From the NCBI RefSeq assembly GCF_029201545.1, contig NZ_CP104007.1:1770501-1834500 (forward strand): a DNA stretch of 64,000 nt. Reading direction: 5' to 3'. Shown in pieces: positions 33,479 through 41,892 of the stretch. Within the stretch, counting starts at the first letter, position 1; each line of letters opens with the position of its first letter. Source of the DNA: Devosia sp. FJ2-5-3 (GTDB lineage Bacteria; Pseudomonadota; Alphaproteobacteria; Rhizobiales; Devosiaceae). The translations under genes were made by a program, and so were the position numbers. The notes beneath the pieces were generated by a model that worked only from the letters and a program-made list of their open reading frames with translations, did no database searches and was not told where the DNA came from.

Positions 33479-33672
33479 GCGGCTCGAGGAGGTCGTCTGA
33501 AGTTCCGAATGGGCAAATTCCAGAGGGCGCATCGTCAATTGCTTTGATGTTCCCATCGTCTGGAAGGCGTCGTCCAACGCGTTGAGGTGTCGATAGCCGA
33601 GGAGGGCTGTCTCGCCTAGCTAGCATATCACGACAGAGATACTGGGCGGTCAAACTAACGGGGAGGGGAATA

Positions 33673-34215
33673 GTGTTCCAGGATACGTCCGTGCTTGGGC
33701 GAGCGGCGAATGGTGTCGCGCGCTGGCTGGCGATAGCCGGGGGCGTCGTCCTCCTGGCGATGATTGTCATTGTCGTCGTCAGCGTTATTGGCAGAGCCTT
33801 CATCTGGGCGGGGCTAAAGCCAATTCTGGGCGATTATGAGCTCATAACGGTGGGCATGGGCTTTGCGATTTTCGCCTTTCTGCCCATCGCCCACATTTCG
33901 CGCGGCCATGCCCTGGTGTCGCTGGTCACGGACAATTTCGGGCCTCGGGCAAACGCCTGGATCCTTGTCGTCACCGATTTCATGATGCTGGTTGCCTCGG
34001 CCTTTATCGCCTGGCGGCTGTGGTTCGGCATGCTGGACAAGTTCAGCTATCGCGAAACCACTATTCTTCTTGGACTTTCAATGGGATGGGCATTTGCCGC
34101 AGCGATGGTGGGCGCGGCGGGTATGGTCTTTGTGGCCCTCTATGTTTTCGGTCGCTCCATCAGCGATGCACTGGCAGGGCGCGCCGGACCCAAGCATGTG
34201 GGGAGCGAACATTGA
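33673..34215 (+). CDS. TRAP transporter small permease (DctQ family)
   Basis: A 180-residue inner-membrane protein with four hydrophobic segments (about 19-45, 52-73, 93-116, 134-158), the DctQ layout. The GTG at 33673 follows GGGAGGGG. With the next two genes it forms a complete TRAP system driven by the Na+ or H+ gradient. Its position beside the MarR gene and opposite the fcs operon suggests that it imports hydroxycinnamates or related aromatic acids; this is not proven by sequence. Confidence 0.88.
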   Translation: MFQDTSVLGRAANGVARWLAIAGGVVLLAMIVIVVVSVIGRAFIWAGLKPILGDYELITVGMGFAIFAFLPIAHISRGHALVSLVTDNFGPRANAWILVVTDFMMLVASAFIAWRLWFGMLDKFSYRETTILLGLSMGWAFAAAMVGAAGMVFVALYVFGRSISDALAGRAGPKHVGSEH

Positions 34216-35537
34216 CGACCAATCTTATTCTGGGGCTGCTGGGCATTCCCGTGGTCCTGCTGATGGTTTTTCTGCGCGTTCCAATCGGGTTGGCCATGAT
34301 GGTGGTCGGTGTGGTCGGGACCTGGCTTGTCACCAAGACCTTCAATCCGGTGATGTCGCAATTCAAGACACTCACGTACAGCACGTTCGCGTCTCACAGC
34401 CTCTCCGTTGTGCCGCTGTTCCTGTTGATGGGCCAGTTCGCGACGATGAGCGGGCTGTCCACCAAGATATTCAAGGCCGCGACGGCCTGGCTCGGGCATC
34501 GCAAGGGTGGGGTCGCCATGGCTGCGATCGGCGCCAGCGCGGGCTTCGGATCCATTGTCGGTTCGTCGCTGGCAACCGCGGCGACGATGGGGCGGGTGGC
34601 CCTGCCGGAGCTCAAGAAATATGGCTATTCGGATAGTCTGGCGACAGGAACCGTGGCGGCCGGGGGCACGCTAGGTATTCTTATTCCACCATCGGTGATC
34701 CTCGTCATTTTCGCGGTGCTGACCGAGCAGAACATCGCCAAACTGTTCATGGGCGCCTTTATCCCGGGGCTGCTGGCGGCCATCGGCTATATCATCGTGA
34801 TCGCCATTTATGTTCGCGTCCGGCCCGGCGCCGGCGCGACGCTGGAGCGCGTTCCCTATGTCGAGCGGTTCAAGGCCCTTTTCGACATCTGGCCAGTTCT
34901 GGCGGTGTTCGTACTCGTGATCGGCGGGATTTATACCGGCGTTTTCACGCCGACCGAGGCGGCGGCGATCGGCGCGGCCGGCACCGGGCTCATCGCCCTG
35001 GCCAACCGCAGCCTGAGCTTGGCCGGTATCCGCGATGCACTGATTTCGACCGCCATGTCGACCGCGATGATTTTCCTGATCGTGTTCGGAGCGGCCGTTC
35101 TCAACGGCTTTCTGGCGCTGTCGCAATTGCCGCAATTTTCGGCCAACTGGATCGGGGAGCAGGGGTTCAACCCCTGGGTGGTGCTCGCGATCGTGCTGGT
35201 GTTCTACCTTATCCTCGGTTGCGTCATGGATTCGCTGTCGATGATCCTGCTGACCATCCCCATCCTCTATCCGATGATGATGGTGCTCGACTTCGGCATG
35301 ACGCCGGACGAGTTCGGGATCTGGTTCGGTATCATCGTCCTGATCGCGGTGGAGGTGGGGCTGATAACGCCGCCCGTTGGAATGAACCTCTTTATTATCA
35401 ATACGATGTCCCCCGGCACAAAGCTGTCCGACACGTATTGGGGCGTGTTGCCATTCGTTCTGAGCGACATTGTCCGCACCATAATCCTGGTAGCTTTTCC
35501 CGCGATCACACTCTGTCTGGTCTGGTGGATCTACTAG
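34212..35537 (+). CDS. TRAP transporter large permease (DctM family)
   Basis: A 441-residue protein with about twelve membrane segments and the family's hallmark phrases: GASAGFGSIVGSSLATAATMGRVALPEL, TGTVAAGGTLGILIPPS, TPTEAAAIGA and ITPPVGMNLFIIN. A TTG start at 34212 gives the normal length; it overlaps the DctQ stop (TTGA) and has GGGGAG seven bases upstream. Upstream in-frame ATGs would lie inside DctQ. It forms the translocation channel of the TRAP system. Confidence 0.88.
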   Translation: MTTNLILGLLGIPVVLLMVFLRVPIGLAMMVVGVVGTWLVTKTFNPVMSQFKTLTYSTFASHSLSVVPLFLLMGQFATMSGLSTKIFKAATAWLGHRKGGVAMAAIGASAGFGSIVGSSLATAATMGRVALPELKKYGYSDSLATGTVAAGGTLGILIPPSVILVIFAVLTEQNIAKLFMGAFIPGLLAAIGYIIVIAIYVRVRPGAGATLERVPYVERFKALFDIWPVLAVFVLVIGGIYTGVFTPTEAAAIGAAGTGLIALANRSLSLAGIRDALISTAMSTAMIFLIVFGAAVLNGFLALSQLPQFSANWIGEQGFNPWVVLAIVLVFYLILGCVMDSLSMILLTIPILYPMMMVLDFGMTPDEFGIWFGIIVLIAVEVGLITPPVGMNLFIINTMSPGTKLSDTYWGVLPFVLSDIVRTIILVAFPAITLCLVWWIY

Positions 35538-35584
35538 CGAAAATGCCCTGTGCGTCGAGGAGGAAATGAGGCGCAGGGCCAACT

Positions 35585-35604
35585 GGCCGAACGAAAGTTC
35601 GGTC
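35585..35604 (+). other. Hairpin with GAAA tetraloop between dctM and dctP
   Basis: GGCCGAAC (35585-35592) pairs with GTTCGGTC (35597-35604, one G-U pair) around a GAAA loop, a stable GNRA hairpin. It lies 20 bp before the binding-protein gene and may stabilise the downstream mRNA segment. Confidence 0.5.
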
Positions 35605-35624
35605 CTTCAAAGGGAGGAAGTAAA

Positions 35625-36647
35625 ATGAAGTCGACCAGCCTTATCCTGGGTGCAATTGCTGCCTTGGCGCTGTCTACCACAAGCTTTGCCCAGGAGGTGA
35701 CGCTCCGCATTCACCAGATGCTGCCGGCGCAGGCAACCATTCCCGCTCAGGCCATCGAGCCCTGGGCCAATATGGTGTCCGAGGCCTCCGGCGGTCGCAT
35801 CGCCTTTGAGCTCTATCCGGCGATGCAGCTGGGCGGCGTTCCTGCCGATCTCTACGACCAGGCCAAGGATGGCGTGGTGGATATCGTCTGGACCATTCTG
35901 GGCTATACGCCAGGCCGTTTCCCAAAATCGGAAGTGTTCGAGCTGCCGTTCATGCTGACGACCGGCGAGGCATCTTCGGCGGCCTTCTACAAATATGTGA
36001 TGGACAATGCGGCCGACGAAGTGGCCGGTTCCAAGGTGCTGGCGCTCCACACCCACGGCCCGGGCCTCTTCCATTCGCAGGAGCCAATCAACTCCCTCGA
36101 GAATCTGCAGGGCATGAAGGTGCGAGGCGGTTCTCGCATTATTTCCAATATGTTGCGCCTGCTTGGTGCCGAGCCGGTGGGCATGCCGGTGACCCAGACG
36201 CCGGAGGCGCTGTCCAAGGGCGTCATCGAAGCGACGACCGTGCCTTGGGAAGTTACGCCCTCGCTGCGCATTGCCGAACTGGTGAAAAACCACACTGGTT
36301 TCACCAGCGATCATGGCCTCTACAGCCAGACTTTCGGCATGTTCATGAACCATGACAGCTACAACAATCTGCCGGACGATCTGAAGGCGATCATCGACGA
36401 GCATTCGGGGCTGGAGCTGTCGCGCCAGTTCGGCCGGGTGATGGACAATGGCGACGCCAATGGCCTCGCTCTTGCCGTCAAGGCCGGCAACAACATCGTC
36501 CAGCTCGATGCCGAGGAGACCGCGCGCTGGGTGGCCGCGGCCGAGCCGACCTATGCCGAATGGTACAAGGAAATGGAAGCCATCGGCGTTGATGGTCCGG
36601 CCCTGGTTGAGGCGGCTCGCGCCGCCATCGCAGCCGAATCCAAATAA
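35625..36647 (+). CDS. TRAP transporter solute-binding protein (DctP family)
   Basis: A 340-residue periplasmic protein with a signal peptide (cleavage near SFA-QEV). The DctP fold signature is present: YPAMQLGG in the first lobe, and LENLQGMKVRGGSRIISNMLRLLGAEPVGMPVTQTPEALSKGVIEATTVPWE, where the arginine of KVRGG normally binds the ligand carboxylate. The ATG at 35625 follows AGGGAGGA. This would supply the substrate to DctQM; the likely ligand is an aromatic or phenylpropanoid acid, judging by neighbours. Confidence 0.9.
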   Translation: MKSTSLILGAIAALALSTTSFAQEVTLRIHQMLPAQATIPAQAIEPWANMVSEASGGRIAFELYPAMQLGGVPADLYDQAKDGVVDIVWTILGYTPGRFPKSEVFELPFMLTTGEASSAAFYKYVMDNAADEVAGSKVLALHTHGPGLFHSQEPINSLENLQGMKVRGGSRIISNMLRLLGAEPVGMPVTQTPEALSKGVIEATTVPWEVTPSLRIAELVKNHTGFTSDHGLYSQTFGMFMNHDSYNNLPDDLKAIIDEHSGLELSRQFGRVMDNGDANGLALAVKAGNNIVQLDAEETARWVAAAEPTYAEWYKEMEAIGVDGPALVEAARAAIAAESK

Positions 36648-36667
36648 TCTATTCCCGCATTTCTGGA

Positions 36668-36696
36668 GCCTCGCCCGAGCTGGGCGGGGCTTTTTT
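36668..36696 (+). terminator. Rho-independent terminator of the TRAP operon
   Basis: A 9-bp stem (GCCTCGCCC against GGGCGGGGC, one G-U pair) around GAGCT is followed by six T residues at 36691-36696. It lies 20 bp after the DctP stop and closes the hydroxycinnamate island. Confidence 0.9.
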
Positions 36697-36828
36697 GTGC
36701 GCGAAATTCCGAGGGCGAAGGCGGTTTTCGGGCGATTTGGGAACGAAGGCAATCGGGCATAGGGCCGACTAAGCTCCTGGAAAACAAGTTATATCCTGGG
36801 GTTTGTCATCGGGGCGACGCTGGCGGGG

Positions 36829-36860
36829 TTGACTTGCGCACCATTCGCGGTAACGTTCCC
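36829..36860 (+). promoter_or_regulatory. LacI-gene promoter with operator
   Basis: A -35-like TTGACT (36829-36834) and -10-like TAACGT (36851-36856) are 16 bp apart. The palindrome GGTAACGTTCCC (36849-36860), 11 of 12 bases matching GGGAACGTTCCC, overlaps the -10, as expected of autorepression. It lies 34 bp before the regulator start. Confidence 0.55.
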
Positions 36861-36894
36861 ATGCACGGCGGAGGAGCCGGGCGAGGGAAGAGCC

Positions 36895-37950
36895 ATGGGA
36901 CTGAGCCGTAACCGACGGCCTACCATTATCGATGTTGCCGAGCGCGCAGGGGTGTCCAAGAGCACCGCGGCGCGGGCGCTGGCTGGTTCTTCCAACATCA
37001 CCGAAAAAACGCGCGAAAAAGTCGTGCAGGCCGCCGAGGCCGTGGGCTATGAGCGCAATCATCTGGCCGTGGGGATGCGATCGGGACGCAGCGGGATGCT
37101 GGGCCTCGTTATTCCCGATATCGCCAACCCGTTCTGGGCCGACGTGGCGCGCGGTGCGCAGGACCGGGCTTCCAGGGCAGGGGCGTCGCTGCTGGTGTTT
37201 TCATCGGACTGGGACCCACAGGTCGAGGCGGCGCATCTGCGCGCGCTGCGCCGCGCCCGGGTGGACGGGGCCATCGTCAATCCGGTCTCGGATAGTTTTG
37301 ACGATCTCGACCGGTTCGGCATGCCCTGCGTGTTCATCGGATCGAGCGCCGAGCGGTTTCCCGATATTTCGAGCGTGGGTTCGGATATCGCACAAGCGGT
37401 ACGGCTGGGGCTCGATTTTCTGGTGAGCAAGGGACACATGGCCCCGGCGCTTATTCTGGGGTCCCGGGGACGTCTGGCGCGGTCGCGCTTTCTGCGCGCG
37501 GTGCATGAGCACTGCGTGGAGCGCGATGTCGATTCGGCGATCCTGCCGATCGAAGATGGCGAATATACCGTCGAGGGCGGGCGCGAGGCCATGCGCCGCC
37601 TGCTGGCGCAGGCTCGGGTCGGGCATCTCGCGGTGTTCGCCGCCAACGACATGATGGCGCTGGGGGCAATGATGGCCGTGCGCGACGCGGGCCTCGATTG
37701 CCCGGGCGATGTGTCCATCCTCGGTTTCGACGGCATTCCTTCAGGCGAATTCGCCTGGCCTGGGCTCACGACCGTGGCCAAGCCGGGAAGGGATATTGGC
37801 GAGCGGGCGGTGGAGTGCCTGTTTGACGAAATCGAACACAAGCCGGACCACCGGCGCATCTACATGCCGTGTCGCCTCTTAGAGCGAGGCTCACTCGCCG
37901 ATCTGTCGACGCAGCGGTCCCAGCACATTGCGGGGACAGGGAGGGTATAA
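36895..37950 (+). CDS. LacI-family regulator of the ADP-ribosylglycohydrolase operon
   Basis: A 351-residue repressor: helix-turn-helix and hinge helix (about 8-60, TIIDVAERAGVSKSTAARALAGSSNITEKTREKV) plus a two-lobed sugar-binding-protein-like effector domain (LGLVIPDIANPFWADVARGAQ...FAANDMMALGAM...ILGFDGIP). It is the first gene of the operon and ends two bases before the permease start. The effector is presumably the transported compound or a breakdown product. The recognition-helix residues KSTAA differ from the common QATVS. Confidence 0.88.
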   Translation: MGLSRNRRPTIIDVAERAGVSKSTAARALAGSSNITEKTREKVVQAAEAVGYERNHLAVGMRSGRSGMLGLVIPDIANPFWADVARGAQDRASRAGASLLVFSSDWDPQVEAAHLRALRRARVDGAIVNPVSDSFDDLDRFGMPCVFIGSSAERFPDISSVGSDIAQAVRLGLDFLVSKGHMAPALILGSRGRLARSRFLRAVHEHCVERDVDSAILPIEDGEYTVEGGREAMRRLLAQARVGHLAVFAANDMMALGAMMAVRDAGLDCPGDVSILGFDGIPSGEFAWPGLTTVAKPGRDIGERAVECLFDEIEHKPDHRRIYMPCRLLERGSLADLSTQRSQHIAGTGRV

Positions 37951-37952
37951 GT

Positions 37953-38960
37953 ATGGCGACCGATGCCACTCAGCGTTCGACACATTCGCCTATTGGTGGG
38001 AACGTTCCCGCAAGTGGTGCGCTTCGCACTTCGGGCGAGTCTGTTAACCCAGTGCTATCATCGCGACGGGGCTTTCGCGAAAGCGTGCGCCAATGGTGGC
38101 CCTATTACGCGATGATGGCGCCGGGCCTCCTGTTCTTCTTCGTCTGGCACTATGTTCCGATCTGGGAAGCCAAGATGGCTTTCGAGCAGGTCCGCATCAT
38201 TCCGCCCAATATCTGGGTCGGGCTGAAGAACTTCCAGACGCTGTTTTCCTCGCCGCTGTTTTACCAGGTGCTGGCCAATACGCTGATCATCTCGGGCATG
38301 AAGATCCTCTTCGTGTTCCCGGTGCCGATCATCGTGGCGCTGCTGCTCAATGAAATCCGCAGCGGCAAATTCCGCGGGATGATCCAGTCGGCGATCTATC
38401 TGCCGCACTTTCTGTCGTGGGTGGTGATCGCGGGCGTGTTCATCGCGCTGCTGTCGCCAACCGATGGCGCGGTCAACCAGATCCAGACGGCGATGGGCTT
38501 TGCGCCCATCAACTACATGACCAATACCGGAACGATCCGCTGGGTGCTGGTGATCTCGGAAATCTGGCGCTCGGCCGGTTGGGACAGCCTCCTTTATCTC
38601 GCGGCGATCTTTGCCATCGACCCGCAGCTTTATGAGGCGGCGGAGCTGGACGGCGCGAGCCGTTGGCAGAAGATCCGGCACGTGACCATTCCCGGCATCG
38701 TGCCGACCATCGCCACGCTGTTCATTCTCAACATGGGCATGTTCCTCTCGGCTGACCTCAACCAGGTGGTCAACATGCAGAACGCGGTCAATGCGTCGAC
38801 CATCGATATTCTCGACACCTATGTCTACCGCATGGGCCTGTTTACCGGGGAATACGCGCTGGCGACCGCGGCGGGCCTCTTCAAGGCGGTGATCGGCATG
38901 GCGCTGGTGTTGATCTCACATTTCATCAGCAAGCGACTGACCGGCAAGGGAGTGTGGTGA
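37953..38960 (+). CDS. ABC transporter permease (LplB type)
   Basis: A 335-residue membrane protein with a hydrophilic N-terminal tail of about 50 residues and six membrane segments. The EAA loop that docks on the ATPase reads EAAELDGASRWQKIRHVTIPGIVPT (about 225-249). The GAVNQIQTAMG region and WHYVPIWEAKMAF start are typical of the LplB/YtcP subfamily, used for uronides, alginate oligomers and other oligosaccharides. The ATG follows GGGAGGG; a LacI-type palindrome lies in codons 16-19. Confidence 0.88.
   Translation: MATDATQRSTHSPIGGNVPASGALRTSGESVNPVLSSRRGFRESVRQWWPYYAMMAPGLLFFFVWHYVPIWEAKMAFEQVRIIPPNIWVGLKNFQTLFSSPLFYQVLANTLIISGMKILFVFPVPIIVALLLNEIRSGKFRGMIQSAIYLPHFLSWVVIAGVFIALLSPTDGAVNQIQTAMGFAPINYMTNTGTIRWVLVISEIWRSAGWDSLLYLAAIFAIDPQLYEAAELDGASRWQKIRHVTIPGIVPTIATLFILNMGMFLSADLNQVVNMQNAVNASTIDILDTYVYRMGLFTGEYALATAAGLFKAVIGMALVLISHFISKRLTGKGVW
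37998..38009 (+). promoter_or_regulatory. Perfect 12-bp palindrome, LacI-type operator
   Basis: GGGAACGTTCCC is a perfect palindrome with a central CG, the symmetric form of the site overlapping the LacI-gene promoter. It lies within the first codons of the permease gene and could act as a roadblock or a second looping site. Confidence 0.5.
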
Positions 38961-39859
38961 TGGCCAGTTTTTCGCGCCGGACGCCGCTCGAACGCGTCGA
39001 ATATGTGCTTATCGTCTCGACCCTGCTGCTGCTTGTGGTGTTCACGCTGCATCCGCTGCTGAACCTCTTGGCGCTGTCGTTCACCGAGCCGAGCAAGGTA
39101 GCTGGCTTTTCGGGCCTGTCGATCATCCCCGACGGGTTTTCGACCGATGTGTGGGCGCTGCTGTTGCAGCATCCCAATGTGCAGCGGGGTCTCTTCAACT
39201 CGATCTGGATGACGGCCACCAGCGTGTGCCTCGGCGTTTTCGGCACGGCGCTGATGGCCTGGGGCATGTCGCGACCGGGCCTGCCGGGTCGGCGGCTGAT
39301 CTTCATCATGGTGCTGGTGACCATCGTGTTCGAGCCCGGCATCATTCCCGACTACTTCCTGATGAAGCGGATGGGCCTGCTCAACACGCCCTGGTCGGTG
39401 ATCATGTATAAGGTGATCAGCGCCTGGTATCTCATCATCCTCATTCGCTTCTTCGAGGAAATTCCCAAGGAATTGCTGGAGGCGGCAGAGCTCGACGGCG
39501 CCAATCCGTTCCAGACCTTTTTCCTGGTCGTGCTGCCGCTGGCCAAGCCCGCGCTCGCCACCATCGCGCTCTTCTATCTCGTGCTGCACTGGAACGAGTT
39601 CTTCCGGTCGATGATCTACCTCAACGACCAGACGAAATGGCCGCTGCAGGTGGTGCTGCGCCAGTTTGTCATCGAGGGCGACAAGGTGGCAATCGTCGGC
39701 GCCCATAATGTCGCCAACAACACCGCCATTGCCCAGATCAATATCCGCGCGCTCAAGGCCGGGATGATCTTCATCACCATCCTGCCAATCCTGGCGATCT
39801 ACCCGCTGATTTTGAAGTTCTTCACCAAGGGCACAATGTCGGGGGCGCTGAAGGGATGA
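38960..39859 (+). CDS. ABC transporter permease (YtcP/CUT1 type)
   Basis: A 299-residue membrane protein with six membrane segments and the EAA loop EAAELDGANPFQTFFLVVLPLAKPA (about 174-198). The ATG at 38960 overlaps the preceding permease stop by one base; two GTGs just upstream are less likely. It pairs with the upstream permease to form the channel. TPLERVEYVLIVSTLLLLVVFTLHPLLNLLALSF is the standard YtcP-like N-terminus. Confidence 0.88.
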   Translation: MASFSRRTPLERVEYVLIVSTLLLLVVFTLHPLLNLLALSFTEPSKVAGFSGLSIIPDGFSTDVWALLLQHPNVQRGLFNSIWMTATSVCLGVFGTALMAWGMSRPGLPGRRLIFIMVLVTIVFEPGIIPDYFLMKRMGLLNTPWSVIMYKVISAWYLIILIRFFEEIPKELLEAAELDGANPFQTFFLVVLPLAKPALATIALFYLVLHWNEFFRSMIYLNDQTKWPLQVVLRQFVIEGDKVAIVGAHNVANNTAIAQINIRALKAGMIFITILPILAIYPLILKFFTKGTMSGALKG

Positions 39860-39932
39860 GGGGTTTTTGGGGGTGTTCACTTCTCCCTTGGGGGCGAGGT
39901 GGGGGCAGATGGAGGGCGGCTCCTTCTACCGG

Positions 39933-39993
39933 GTCATCCCCGCGGAAGCGGGGACCCCTGTTGAACGGAGGTTCCCGCTTTCGCGGGAATGAC
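39933..39993 (+). repeat. 61-bp composite palindromic repeat, copy 1
   Basis: It begins GTCATCCCCGC and ends GCGGGAATGAC. Each end can fold on itself (CCCCGC-GGAA-GCGGGG and TTCCCGC-TTTC-GCGGGAA), and the outer GTCAT/ATGAC ends also pair. It matches copy 2 at 60 of 61 positions. Confidence 0.85.
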
Positions 39994-40125
39994 ATCGAGG
40001 ATGGGACTTCGACCTCTTTGCCAAAGGAGAGGTGGTGGCGGACGATGGATCGGGGCTCTCGCCCCCCACCCTCAATCCCTCCCCGCAAGGGGGAGGGAGG
40101 CGGGCTGGTGGGTGTTTTGGCCCGG

Positions 40126-40186
40126 GTCATCCCCGCGGAAGCGGGGACCCCGGTTGAACGGAGGTTCCCGCTTTCGCGGGAATGAC
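40126..40186 (+). repeat. 61-bp composite palindromic repeat, copy 2
   Basis: Same length, orientation and structure as the copy at 39933, with a single base change (T to G) at position 27 of the element. The two starts are 193 bp apart. Confidence 0.85.
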
Positions 40187-40279
40187 ATCGTGAAGGTGGC
40201 GGGCGAGGTGCCCGTAGCGACCAAGTGACAAAAAATTCCGCGGAAGCGGTGTGACGGAATAAACGGAGGAGACTGAAAA

Positions 40280-41713
40280 ATGAAATTGAAGACGCTGCTT
40301 TTGGCAACGACGGCCATGGCGATGCTGGGTGCTGCTGTGGCGCCGGCTATGGCCCAGACAACGCTGCGGCTGGTGAGCAAGGATCTGCTGACCACCAACC
40401 CCGATGACATGAAGGAAATCGAGGCGATCGAAGCTGCGCTCAAGGCGCAGGGGACCGATGTCGATATCCAGACCATCGATTTGCCGGGCGGCACTGCTGC
40501 CTATGGCGAAGCACTGGGCGTCATGCTGCTGTCGGGCGATATCCCGGACATCATGTATTTCCAGGGCGGCGACCAGAAGATGGCCGAGCAGGGTATTCTC
40601 GAGGATCTGCGCCCGTGGGTGGAAGGGTCCGAAACGGTCAAGGCCGGCATGTGGCCGCACAATTTCGACCGGCTCGAGAACTATCCTTATCTCATCTATC
40701 TCTACCCTGCGCGCGCGCCGCAGCCGGTGATGCGCAAGGACTGGCTGGATGAGCTGGGCCTGCAGCCGCCGACCACCGTGGAAGAATATGAGGCGCTGTT
40801 CCAGGCCATTCACGACGCCGACCTCGATGGCGACGGCACGCCGGGCAATACGCTGGGCCTGACCGGGTTCGGCAATACGGGCGAACTCGACTCCATCTTC
40901 AACCAGGCGTTTGGCGTGACCGGGACCTGGATGAAGAACGGCGAGGGCAAGTGGGTGAATGCCCGCGTGACCGACGCGGAAAAGGCCAAGATCGAGTTCT
41001 ATGCGCGGCTGGCCGACAAGGGCCTGTTCGACAAGGAATATGTCACCAACACCTATGACGTGAAGGAAGACAAATTCTACACCGGCAAGGCTGGCGTGAT
41101 TTTCGGCTCGTCGCCGGAAGTGATCGACATCTATTCGGGCAAGATGCGCCAGACCCATCCGGACGCGGACGTGAGCCTCGTACTGCTGCCGGCGCCGTCG
41201 GGCCCGGGCGGCAAGGGTCTGGCCGCGGTGGATGTGGCCAAGGAATCCCGCGGCTGGGCGATTTCCTCGCTCTCCGAGCACAAGGAAGAAGCCTTCAAGG
41301 TGCTCGAATTCATGGCCTCCAAGGAGGGCCAGGACATCGACCGGCTGGGCTTTGAGGGTGTGCACCACAACACTGCCGCCGATGGCAGCGTGACCTTAAC
41401 CGACGCGATCTCGACCTGGTATGCGCGCTTCTTCAACGCATCGAACTGGACGCCGCCGACCCCGCTCTTGGGCGAGACCGCACAGGCCGCGCTCGACAAT
41501 ATCAAGGCCGATTTCGTCGCCGACAATTCCTTTGTCTGGCCGGCCGAATATGCCGCCGAGGTCGACGCCACCGAGCAGATCTACCGCGCCTGGGTGGCCC
41601 GCTTCATCACCGGTGAGGCCTCGCTGGACCAGTGGGGCGATTTCGTCAGCGAATACAACGCTGCCGGTGGTGCCCGCATGGCCGAATACGCGGCGAGCGT
41701 GTTGGGCGAGTAA
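40280..41713 (+). CDS. ABC transporter substrate-binding protein (LplA/AlgQ-like)
   Basis: A 477-residue periplasmic protein with a signal peptide (cleavage near AMA-QTT). The fold is the large cluster-D type binding protein. DADLDGDGTPGN (about residues 176-187) looks like an EF-hand-type calcium loop, as in alginate-binding AlgQ proteins. Residues such as WPHNFDRLENYPYLIYLYPARAPQPVMRKDWLDELGL match LplA-like proteins. It supplies the two permeases. The ligand is probably a glycoside or oligosaccharide; its exact nature is unknown. Confidence 0.87.
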   Translation: MKLKTLLLATTAMAMLGAAVAPAMAQTTLRLVSKDLLTTNPDDMKEIEAIEAALKAQGTDVDIQTIDLPGGTAAYGEALGVMLLSGDIPDIMYFQGGDQKMAEQGILEDLRPWVEGSETVKAGMWPHNFDRLENYPYLIYLYPARAPQPVMRKDWLDELGLQPPTTVEEYEALFQAIHDADLDGDGTPGNTLGLTGFGNTGELDSIFNQAFGVTGTWMKNGEGKWVNARVTDAEKAKIEFYARLADKGLFDKEYVTNTYDVKEDKFYTGKAGVIFGSSPEVIDIYSGKMRQTHPDADVSLVLLPAPSGPGGKGLAAVDVAKESRGWAISSLSEHKEEAFKVLEFMASKEGQDIDRLGFEGVHHNTAADGSVTLTDAISTWYARFFNASNWTPPTPLLGETAQAALDNIKADFVADNSFVWPAEYAAEVDATEQIYRAWVARFITGEASLDQWGDFVSEYNAAGGARMAEYAASVLGE

Positions 41714-41742
41714 GGGCAGGGGCGCAGATGTAACAGTCTGCG

Positions 41743-41845
41743 CCTCCCTCCCCTTGATGGGGAGGGAATGAGGGTGGGGTGACGCCACAAGCGCGGTGTT
41801 TGTTGCCACCCCCACCCTTGATCCCTCCCCACAGGGGGGAGGGAG
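41743..41845. repeat. Inverted pair of G-tract palindromes after the binding-protein gene
   Basis: The first copy (CCCTCCCC 41746-41753 with GGGGAGGG 41759-41766, loop TTGAT) lies 32 bp after the binding-protein stop. The second (CCCTCCCC 41823-41830 with GGGGAGGG 41836-41843) carries the same tail in opposite orientation (CCCCCACCCTTGAT). These may protect or separate the mRNA of the binding protein. Confidence 0.75.
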
Positions 41846-41892
41846 ACGATGAACATCGGCACCGTCGCGTGCTGAGGAATGAAGAGAATACG

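Larger units (their letters stand above)
39860..40279. repeat. 420-bp gap filled with palindromic repeats
   Basis: There is no gene here. It holds two 61-bp elements (39933-39993 and 40126-40186) and one G-tract hairpin element (CCCTCCCC 40077-40084 with GGGGAGGG 40090-40097). The final ~75 bp lead into a Shine-Dalgarno (GGAGGA) before the binding-protein gene and may also contain a promoter, but I see no clear -35/-10 pair. Confidence 0.75.

Noticed and set aside
38825..39880. 351-codon open frame on the minus strand
   Set aside because: It is antisense to the permease with a proper EAA loop; H/D/R-rich shadow frame.
39860..40279. CRISPR array
   Set aside because: The repeats are few, unevenly spaced, and palindromic with nothing like unique spacers of constant length; no cas genes are present.
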